Under the pieces are notes generated by a model. The model saw only the letters and a program-made list of their open reading frames with translations, was not told the DNA's origin and searched no databases. A stretch of 15,646 nucleotides of DNA, taken from Gammaproteobacteria bacterium (GTDB lineage Bacteria > Pseudomonadota > Gammaproteobacteria > Steroidobacterales > Steroidobacteraceae). The stretch is from NCBI GenBank assembly GCA_027451085.1, contig DAIDKA010000263.1:1-15646 (forward strand), given 5' to 3'. Of the stretch, positions 10,241 to 15,646 are shown in pieces. The translations under genes and the position numbers were made by a program. Numbering within the stretch: the first letter of the stretch is position 1; every line of letters starts with the position of its first letter.

Positions 10241-11007
10241 GGAGCACCAGCGGCCGGCAGGTCCGGCGTCACGAAGCCCTTGAGGCGCAGGCGTCCCAGG
10301 GTAGCAGCCCCATCAGGAGTGCTTGCAAGCTTGAGCAACGCTTCCTTGATGGCACTGGCCTTGCGCGCCGGCAGGCGGTTGCCGACCACGGCGATGAGCG
10401 CCACCGGCACCGGCCTGGAGGTTGCAATGGTCTGCAGCTGCGCGGCAAATGGCAGGCCGGGCAGCGCGGCGGACTGCTCCTGGTCGAGCAACAGCACCAC
10501 CGGCTCCCCGTTGACCGCGCGACGCAGGCCGGAGAGCACCTGACCGGAGGCGGTGATGGTGAGGTTGGCGGGCAGCGGTACGCCCGGCGACACGGCCGCC
10601 CGCACGAAGGCCGGCGCGTAGCCTGCGGTGCTGATCAGGTCAACCCCGGCAAGCCCGGCCGGCGGCGGCGCATGTCCGCTCCTGGCCACCAGCGTCCAGC
10701 GCTGCACCGTGCCCACGGGCAGGACATCGGCCTGGACCAGGGGCGTGAGGTGCAGCTCGGCGCCATGCTGCACGTAGAACGGCCACGGCACGAAGGCCAG
10801 CACCGCGTCGGGCCTGGCGAGGCGGGCGAGATCGCTCTTTTCGTCAGCGTCGTACACCGCGGCCAGGCTGCCCTCGGGCAGGCCCGCAGCCTTGGTCGCC
10901 GCAGCGGCGAACTCATCGACCAGGGGTTGGGCATCGCCCCCCGCACCGGGATACCCCGGGGCGCAGAAGACCAGCAGTGCAGCGGCGGCGGTCAGCAGTG
11001 AAACCAT
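10237..11007 (-). CDS. Orphan periplasmic solute-binding protein, PhnD-like
   Basis: This is a 256-residue exported protein. A hydrophobic N-terminus (MVSLLTAAAALLVF) serves as a probable signal peptide ending near residue 20-25. The mature part looks like a small periplasmic binding protein of the PhnD/type 2 class: a DAVLAFVPWPFYVQHG segment, an internal LVARSG strand, ISTAGYAPAFVRAAV, and a late ALIAVVGNRLPARKASAIKEALLKL block. The ligand is unknown; PhnD relatives bind phosphate, phosphite or phosphonates, but no ligand residues can be assigned here. An in-frame TAG three codons upstream (11017-11019) makes ATG 11007 the furthest ATG start. The gene leads a two-gene operon with the TatT-like lipoprotein and diverges from the RND exporter across 60 bases. 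No ABC permease or ATPase accompanies it. Confidence 0.72.
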   Translation of the reverse strand: MVSLLTAAAALLVFCAPGYPGAGGDAQPLVDEFAAAATKAAGLPEGSLAAVYDADEKSDLARLARPDAVLAFVPWPFYVQHGAELHLTPLVQADVLPVGTVQRWTLVARSGHAPPPAGLAGVDLISTAGYAPAFVRAAVSPGVPLPANLTITASGQVLSGLRRAVNGEPVVLLLDQEQSAALPGLPFAAQLQTIATSRPVPVALIAVVGNRLPARKASAIKEALLKLASTPDGAATLGRLRLKGFVTPDLPAAGAP

Positions 11008-11067
11008 CCCGTTAGGCTATCATTGCCGCCCGGTGCGCTCCATCGCCGCGCTCCCGCAACCGCATCA

Positions 11068-13395
11068 ATGAATGACCTGACCGTGCCGGCAATGCCTCCG
11101 GGCGCAAGTTTCTTCCACCGCCTGCTGCGCTTGCGCGGCGTCATCGTCATCCTGTTCGTGGCACTGGGCGCGCTGGGCGCCTGGGGTGCCACCCGCATTG
11201 CCGACGACAACGCCATCGGCAGCCTGCTGGTGGCGGATGATCCCGACGCACGCGCCACGGCGCAGTTCGAGAAGCTGTTCCCCGAGGGCGATCATGCGCT
11301 GTTGATGCTGGAGTCGTCCGACCCGCTGGGGAGCGCCTCCCTGCAAGGCACCGACCGCCTGGAACAGGCGCTGGCGGCGATTGCCGGCGTGCATACCCAG
11401 AGCGTGCTCACGATCTGGCGCGGCACCAACCCGGCTGCCTCCATGACCATGGCGCAGATGGCCACCGTGCGCGCCTTTGCCAACGGCACCCGGCTGTTCC
11501 GGCGCGCAGGCCTGCTGGGCGATCACTTCATCGGCATCGCGCTGGAGCTCGACACCGGCAAGCCCGGCGACCGCGACCGCGAACTCGCTGCAATCAACGC
11601 CGCCATCGCGCCGCTGCTGGGCACGCACGGCGGGCCGTTCAACGCCGTCCGCCAGGTCGGCTCGCCCTGGCTCGAAGCCTGGCTGGAACACGAGACGGAC
11701 CGCGCCACGCAGCGTTCCATGCCGCTGTTCGGGCTGTTCCTGGTCACGCTGATCTTCCTGCTGTACCGCTCCTGGCGCGCACTGCTCGCCATGATCATCA
11801 CGCTGGGCATCACGGTGGCCATGGCCATGGGAGTCGCGGCACTGACCGGCTGGCCGCACACCATCGTATCCTCGCTGGTGCCGCTTACCGTGCTGGTCAC
11901 GGCGACAGCCACCCTGGTGTACCTGCACTCCCGCTACATCGAGCGCATGGAGACCGCGGACACAGGCACACCCGACCTGCGTGTCCACCAGGCCCGGGTG
12001 CTCGCCAACAAGTTCCTGCCCTGCACGGCGTCGATCTTTGCCACCGCCGTGGGTTTCGCGGCCCTGGCCGTGTCGAACATCCGCCCCGTACGGCAGATGG
12101 GTCTGTGGACCGCCTGCGGCCTGATCATCGCGTGGCTGGTGAGCTTCACGCTGTTCCCGGCGCTGCAGGGGCTGCTGCGCACGCCGCTGCGCAGCAGCCC
12201 CGCACCTGCTGCCGCGACATCCACCACCGGATACGCCGCCTTTGTCGACGCCTGGCTGCCGGTGACACGCCGCCTGCGCTGGCTGATGGTGGGCCTGGCC
12301 ATGCTGGGCATGGCCGCCGGCTACGTCGCCCTCGCCGGCCTGCCCGGACACTTCAAGCCGCTGGCGTTGCAGACCGATACGCTGACCTACATCGATCCAA
12401 GCGTACCGGCGGCGCAGGACACCCGCCGCTTCGAGGAGACTGCAGGCCTGGGGGTGTACCAGCTGTGGCTGCAGCCGCCCGCAGGCACCGCCCTGGACCC
12501 GGCCTTCCTGCGCGCCGTAGACCAGCTGACACGTGCACTGGAAAGCGATCCCAGGATCACTGCGGTGGACGGCCCGACCTCGCTGCTGCGCTGGATGCGC
12601 TATCTGCAGTCCGGGCATGACGAACTGCCGCAGGACCCGGCGGCCTGGCCGGGACTGGCCTCCGACCTCGAACAGGTGCTGCTGCAAACGCCGGACGCCC
12701 GCGGTTACGTGGACGTGGCGAGCCTCTCCAACGTACGCCTCACCGTGCGTGGCCGCGACCATGCCTTCGGCGAAATCGGCCGCATGCGCAGCTACATCGA
12801 ACAGACCTGGCGGCGGGTGCAGGCGGCCAACCCGGCGCTGAAGGCGACCACGGCCCGGGTGGTGGGCCAAAGCGTGCTGTCCGACCAGATCACCCTGCAG
12901 CTCGTGCCGACGCTCATGGAGAGCTTCGCGCTGACTGCGAGCATCATTTTCTGCGCCTTCCTGCTGGTGTTCCGCAGCCCCCTCGCGCGGCTGATGGCCA
13001 TGATCCCGTCGCTGTTCGCCATCCTGGCGTCGTTCCTAGTGATGCGCGCCTGCGGCATCCCGCTGAACATCGCCACCATCCTGATCGGCTCCACCGTGCT
13101 GGGCGCCACCGAGAACGATCAGGTGCACTTCTTCTACCACTACCAGGAAGGCCGCACGGCAGGTTTGGGGCTGGCGGGAGCCCTGCGCCACGCCTTCCTG
13201 GTGGCGGGCAGGCCGGTGCTGTTCGCAACGCTGATCAATGCCGGCGGCTTCCTGGCGCTGGCGTTTTCGCCCCTGCCGCCCATGCGGCAGTTCGGCATCG
13301 TGTCGTCTTCGGCCTTCGTGCTGGCGCTGCTGGCGGACTTCACCGCCCTGCCCGCAGCGCTATGGCTGTGCAGCCGGGCAAAGCAGAACCGCTAG
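11068..13395 (+). CDS. RND superfamily exporter, two MMPL domains
   Basis: From ATG 11068 this is a 775-residue inner-membrane protein with the duplicated RND plan. TM1 is at about 24-42, a periplasmic loop at 43-218, TM2-6 at about 220-368, TM7 at about 402-424, a second loop at 425-616, and TM8-12 at about 617-768. It belongs to the MMPL/COG1033 group, whose members export lipids, hopanoids or hydrophobic compounds using the proton gradient. TM10 contains an acidic cluster, Glu682/Asp684, in ATENDQVHFF, the place of the proton-relay Asp. The equivalent TM4 segment (VLVTATATLVYLHSRY, around Ala281) has no acidic residue. A TTG at 11023 would extend the protein by 15 residues, but the ATG is preferred. 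A TATCAT (11018-11023) could be a -10 but lacks a -35. The gene diverges from the solute-binding/lipoprotein operon, and its stop interlocks with the folE stop. Confidence 0.9.
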   Translation: MNDLTVPAMPPGASFFHRLLRLRGVIVILFVALGALGAWGATRIADDNAIGSLLVADDPDARATAQFEKLFPEGDHALLMLESSDPLGSASLQGTDRLEQALAAIAGVHTQSVLTIWRGTNPAASMTMAQMATVRAFANGTRLFRRAGLLGDHFIGIALELDTGKPGDRDRELAAINAAIAPLLGTHGGPFNAVRQVGSPWLEAWLEHETDRATQRSMPLFGLFLVTLIFLLYRSWRALLAMIITLGITVAMAMGVAALTGWPHTIVSSLVPLTVLVTATATLVYLHSRYIERMETADTGTPDLRVHQARVLANKFLPCTASIFATAVGFAALAVSNIRPVRQMGLWTACGLIIAWLVSFTLFPALQGLLRTPLRSSPAPAAATSTTGYAAFVDAWLPVTRRLRWLMVGLAMLGMAAGYVALAGLPGHFKPLALQTDTLTYIDPSVPAAQDTRRFEETAGLGVYQLWLQPPAGTALDPAFLRAVDQLTRALESDPRITAVDGPTSLLRWMRYLQSGHDELPQDPAAWPGLASDLEQVLLQTPDARGYVDVASLSNVRLTVRGRDHAFGEIGRMRSYIEQTWRRVQAANPALKATTARVVGQSVLSDQITLQLVPTLMESFALTASIIFCAFLLVFRSPLARLMAMIPSLFAILASFLVMRACGIPLNIATILIGSTVLGATENDQVHFFYHYQEGRTAGLGLAGALRHAFLVAGRPVLFATLINAGGFLALAFSPLPPMRQFGIVSSSAFVLALLADFTALPAALWLCSRAKQNR

Positions 13396-14021
13396 ATCGT
13401 TCTGGCGCCGCGGATGTCGATGAACTGCAGGAACTCGGCCCGGGTGCGGGCGTCACTGCGGAAGATCCCCACCATGCGGCTGGTGACCATCGACACGCCG
13501 CGCTTATGCACGCCGCGGGTGGTCATGCACTGGTGCTCAGCGTCGATGACCACGCCCACGCCACGTGGCTTGAGCACCTCATCGATGCAGGCCGCGATCT
13601 GAGCGGTGAGTTTCTCCTGCACCTGGAAGCGCCGGGCGTAGCCGTCCACCACGCGCGCCAGCTTGCTGATGCCCACCACCTTGTCGGTGGGCAGGTAGCC
13701 TACATGGCAGCGGCCGATGATCGGCGCCATGTGATGCTCACAATACGATTCAAACGCGATGTCACGCAGCACGACCAGTTCGTCATAGCCCTCGACTTCT
13801 TCGAAGGTCCGCCGCAGGTACTCCCGGGGATCGACCGCGTAACCGGAGAACCAGTCCGAGTAGGCCTTGACCACCCGCTTGGGAGTGTCGAGCAACCCTT
13901 CGCGTGAGGGGTCCTCGCCGGCCCAGCGCAGCAACGTGCGGACCGCCTCCTCCGCCTGCGCAGGGCTGACACCGCCGTGCGGCGCACCGGCAGCCGCCAG
14001 CCTCTGTTTGACCTTGGCCAT
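13392..14021 (-). CDS. folE: GTP cyclohydrolase I
   Basis: This 209-residue enzyme converts GTP to 7,8-dihydroneopterin triphosphate with release of formate, the first step of tetrahydrofolate synthesis and related pterins. The zinc ligands are clear: Cys94 and His97 in YCEHHMAP and Cys165 in EHQCMTTRGV. Their spacing (3 and 71) equals E. coli FolE (C110, H113, C181). The homodecamer-forming core and the VVGISKLARVVDGYARR block are intact. The frame is open upstream to 14201, but a strong Shine-Dalgarno sequence at 14027-14032 fixes the start at ATG 14021. The added upstream residues would also run into the divergent cyclase gene. Its TAG overlaps the RND stop codon on the opposite strand. 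Confidence 0.97.
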   Translation of the reverse strand: MAKVKQRLAAAGAPHGGVSPAQAEEAVRTLLRWAGEDPSREGLLDTPKRVVKAYSDWFSGYAVDPREYLRRTFEEVEGYDELVVLRDIAFESYCEHHMAPIIGRCHVGYLPTDKVVGISKLARVVDGYARRFQVQEKLTAQIAACIDEVLKPRGVGVVIDAEHQCMTTRGVHKRGVSMVTSRMVGIFRSDARTRAEFLQFIDIRGARTI

Positions 14022-14026
14022 GTTCA

Positions 14027-14032
14027 CTCCTC
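14027..14032 (-). promoter_or_regulatory. Strong ribosome binding site of folE
   Basis: On the minus strand GAGGAG sits 5 bases before the ATG at 14021. It is the only near-consensus Shine-Dalgarno sequence I noticed in the window, and it decides between the 209-residue start and longer in-frame options. Confidence 0.85.
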
Positions 14033-14038
14033 GATCCG

Positions 14039-14089
14039 GCCCGGAACGGCCGGGCGCAGATGGTACCGGACCCGCCCCGCCCGCGGGCG
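14039..14089 (-). promoter_or_regulatory. GC-rich dyads in the folE leader / divergent region
   Basis: Two symmetric elements lie upstream of folE. One is GCCCGG-AACGG-CCGGGC (14039-14055), a 6-bp stem with a 5-base loop, about 17 bases ahead of the ATG. The other is the 12-base perfect palindrome CGCCCGCGGGCG (14078-14089). ACCGG at 14065-14069 and CCGGT at 14095-14099 could extend the second stem outward. They may be operator sites for the divergent folE/cyclase pair or structure in the folE mRNA leader. In such GC-rich sequence some dyads arise by chance. Confidence 0.3.
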
Positions 14090-14132
14090 GCAGCCCGGTC
14101 CAGAGACTGTTTCCATTTGGCGACAATTTCGC

Positions 14133-14161
14133 ATTAGACTGCAGGTGTGAGTACCGACCAA
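14133..14161 (-). promoter_or_regulatory. Candidate folE promoter
   Basis: On the minus strand TTGGTC (14156-14161) is followed after 17 bases by TCTAAT (14133-14138), which matches the -10 consensus at 5 of 6 positions; the -35 matches 3 of 6. It would give folE a leader of roughly 100 bases containing both GC-rich dyads, and its -35 would lie inside the start of the divergent cyclase gene. Speculative. Confidence 0.25.
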
Positions 14162-14857
14162 TTCGAAGTCCTGGCCGCCACCTTCCGACGTTATGTCTCA
14201 CCGCGGCTGGCCGATCGCATCCTGGGCGACGGCAATCTGCCCGTGGTCACAGACATGCGCGCGCGCGCAGTGGTGCTGTTCGCCGACCTGCGCGGCTTCA
14301 CCGGCATTTCCGAACGGCTGGACCCCCACGATGTCGTGCCGCTGCTGAACGAATACTTCAGCCTGCTGACGGACATCACCTTCCACAACGAAGGCACCGT
14401 GTTCCACATGGCCGGAGACTGCCTGATGGTGGGCTGGGGCGTACCCTTCATCCAGGCTGATGCCAGCTGCCGTGCGGTGAACACCGGGCATCAGATGCTG
14501 GAGCGCTTCGGCTCCCTGGCCGACACATGGCGCGAGCGCCACGGCATCGACACGGGTCTGGGCATCGGCATCAATGAAGGCGAGGTCGTTGCCGGCAACA
14601 TCGGCTCGCCGAGCTTCATGAGCTATACCATCGTCGGCGATGCCGTGAACATCGCCTCGCGGCTATGTCAGCGCGCCCGCGCCGGTGAAATGGTGCTGTC
14701 CAGCGCGGTGAAACGCTCGCTGGACGCGCGTGGCCACGTCATCGATGCGCAGGAGCTGCCCGCGATGACCCTGCGCGGCCGCTCGAACCCGATCGACCTG
14801 TGGTGCGTGGCTGCAGTCCGGCGCATGCAGGTCACGCAGGCCGTCCAGGTTCCATAG
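14147..14857 (+). CDS. Stand-alone class III adenylate/guanylate cyclase
   Basis: This 236-residue soluble protein consists almost entirely of one class III cyclase catalytic domain, preceded by the short helix (RYVSPRLADRIL) that commonly leads into it. Metal-binding aspartates are Asp47 in FADLRGFT and Asp91 in MAGDCLM. Transition-state residues are Asn168 and Arg172 in VNIASR. The purine-specifying pair is unusual: His87 occupies the site of the conserved Lys, and Thr161 (in SYTIVGD) the site of Asp. Thr occurs in many bacterial adenylate cyclases, but His for Lys is not typical, so the product (cAMP, cGMP or other) is uncertain. The GTG at 14147 is the first possible start, because an in-frame TAG lies at 14135-14137. 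There is no TM or sensory domain. The cardiolipin synthase gene follows after 66 bases on the same strand. Confidence 0.9.
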   Translation: MSTDQFEVLAATFRRYVSPRLADRILGDGNLPVVTDMRARAVVLFADLRGFTGISERLDPHDVVPLLNEYFSLLTDITFHNEGTVFHMAGDCLMVGWGVPFIQADASCRAVNTGHQMLERFGSLADTWRERHGIDTGLGIGINEGEVVAGNIGSPSFMSYTIVGDAVNIASRLCQRARAGEMVLSSAVKRSLDARGHVIDAQELPAMTLRGRSNPIDLWCVAAVRRMQVTQAVQVP

Positions 14858-14923
14858 GGTCGCGCACCTGCGGCCGCAACGCACACCGCTGGCGTTAAAC
14901 CGGGCGCGCGCACAGACTGAAGC

Positions 14924-15646
14924 ATGGCGACATTCCTGACGCTGCTGCACATCGGCGTGTTCTGCCTGGTCAGCCTGCGAATCCTGGCCCGCCCCCAGCT
15001 CAACACCCACACGCGCACGGCCTGGATACTCGTGCTCCTGGTGCTGCCCGTTCTCGGGATCGCACTCTACCTGCTGATCGGGGAGATCCATTTCAGCGGA
15101 CCGGATCGCAGGCGCACGGACGCAGCGGCAGAGGCGACCGCGCCCGCCGTTCAGACCAGCGGCGAAGCGCCCGACCTGCCGCGGTGGGGGCCGGCCAGCG
15201 GTTTTGCCACCTCGATCAATGGCTTTGGCGTGACGCTGGGCAACCGCGCCGAGCTGCTGCAAAGTCCGGCGCAGGCCCGCCAGCGCATGATCCTGGACAT
15301 GGACGCGGCCACCTCCACCATCAGCGTGCTCTACTACATCTGGCTCGATGATGAGACCGGGCGCCGCACGGCCGAGGCCCTGATCCGGGCTGCCAGGCGC
15401 GGCGTGCGCTGCCGCGCCATGGTGGACGCCATCGGCTCCCATGTCTTCATCGCCTCGGATGCATGGAAGCGGATGCAGGATGCGGGCGTGGCAACCGCCG
15501 TGGTCCTCCCGATCGGCAACCCCTTGAGGACGCTGCTGTACAGGCGGCTGGACCTGCGCAACCACCGCAAGATCACCGTGATCGACGGCCATATCTGCCA
15601 CTGTGGCAGCCAGAACTGCGCCGACGCCGCCTTCCTGCCCAAGAAG
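14924..15646 (+). CDS. Cardiolipin synthase, PLD family (3' end outside window)
   Basis: The 241 visible residues run from ATG 14924 to the right edge. Two N-terminal membrane segments (about 3-22 and 33-52) form the PLDN-type anchor, followed by a linker and the first phospholipase-D catalytic half. The first HKD motif is complete, with His214, Lys216 and Asp221 in NHRKITVID and then GSQN. ClsA-type enzymes join two phosphatidylglycerols into cardiolipin plus glycerol at the inner membrane and need two HKD motifs; the second should lie beyond the window. Family length is about 470-500 residues, so roughly half is seen. No good Shine-Dalgarno sequence precedes the ATG. A related PLD-family transferase using phosphatidylethanolamine (ClsC-like) cannot be excluded from this half alone. 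Confidence 0.88.
   Translation, partial: MATFLTLLHIGVFCLVSLRILARPQLNTHTRTAWILVLLVLPVLGIALYLLIGEIHFSGPDRRRTDAAAEATAPAVQTSGEAPDLPRWGPASGFATSINGFGVTLGNRAELLQSPAQARQRMILDMDAATSTISVLYYIWLDDETGRRTAEALIRAARRGVRCRAMVDAIGSHVFIASDAWKRMQDAGVATAVVLPIGNPLRTLLYRRLDLRNHRKITVIDGHICHCGSQNCADAAFLPKK

Noticed and set aside
11018..11023. TATCAT as a -10 element for the RND gene
   Set aside because: Five of six bases match, but no -35-like hexamer lies 15-19 bases upstream.
11023..11025. TTG as the RND exporter start
   Set aside because: It adds only 15 basic, non-conserved residues; the ATG at 11068 places a normal short cytoplasmic tail before TM1.
11065..12870. A 601-codon minus-strand frame opposite the RND exporter
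   Set aside because: Gln/His/Gly/Arg-rich shadow of a membrane-protein gene whose plus-strand frame has a clear 12-TM plan.
14869..14878. Palindrome TGCGGCCGCA between the cyclase and cardiolipin synthase genes as an operator or terminator
   Set aside because: A 10-base GC palindrome is expected by chance at this composition, and it has no loop or T tract.
14663..15601. A 312-codon minus-strand frame spanning the cyclase end and cardiolipin synthase
   Set aside because: Covers the HKD motif region and the cyclase C-terminus in antisense; no domain of its own.

Overview
The window is GC-rich, gene-dense bacterial chromosome. Ten genes are complete and two run off the edges. Gene content (short-form GlgB, GlgX, BipA/TypA, FolE with the Cys/His/Cys zinc site, DUF2721, a two-domain RND/MMPL exporter, a soluble class III cyclase, a cardiolipin synthase) fits a proteobacterium, most likely a gammaproteobacterium. 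I cannot fix family or genus. I see no tRNA, rRNA, CRISPR array, IS element, integrase or phage gene. No gap exceeds about 140 bases, so no stretch over 300 bases lacks a gene.

Layout. (1) 1-1012, minus: GlpQ-like glycerophosphodiester phosphodiesterase, cut by the left edge. (2) 1103-5155, plus: glgB and glgX, a glycogen branching/debranching pair. They lie 6 bases apart in the same reading frame and so are probably translationally coupled. (3) 5260-7609, minus: a small DUF2721 membrane protein followed by the GTPase typA/bipA, convergent with glgX. (4) 7749-9596, plus: a single-polypeptide ABC exporter, divergent from DUF2721. (5) 9599-11007, minus: a periplasmic PhnD-like solute-binding protein overlapped by 4 bases (ATGA) with a lipoprotein resembling TRAP T-components (TatT). 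(6) 11068-13395, plus: a 12-TM RND/MMPL exporter, divergent from the pair in (5). (7) 13392-14021, minus: folE, whose stop codon is interleaved with that of the RND gene in one CTAG. (8) 14147-14857, plus: a stand-alone class III nucleotidyl cyclase. (9) 14924-15646, plus: cardiolipin synthase, cut by the right edge.

Working together: glgB and glgX tailor glycogen branches. The edge genes both act on phospholipid metabolism (glycerophosphodiester salvage and cardiolipin synthesis) but are far apart. The most intriguing block is 9599-13395. There an orphan solute-binding protein and a TatT-like lipoprotein are coupled to each other and divergent from an RND exporter, with no ABC or TRAP membrane partner in view. 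This could be an envelope transport or lipid-handling module, but that is inference. The cyclase is also notable because a His sits where the purine-recognising Lys of adenylyl cyclases normally is. Most of the window otherwise looks like ordinary chromosomal housekeeping and envelope genes.
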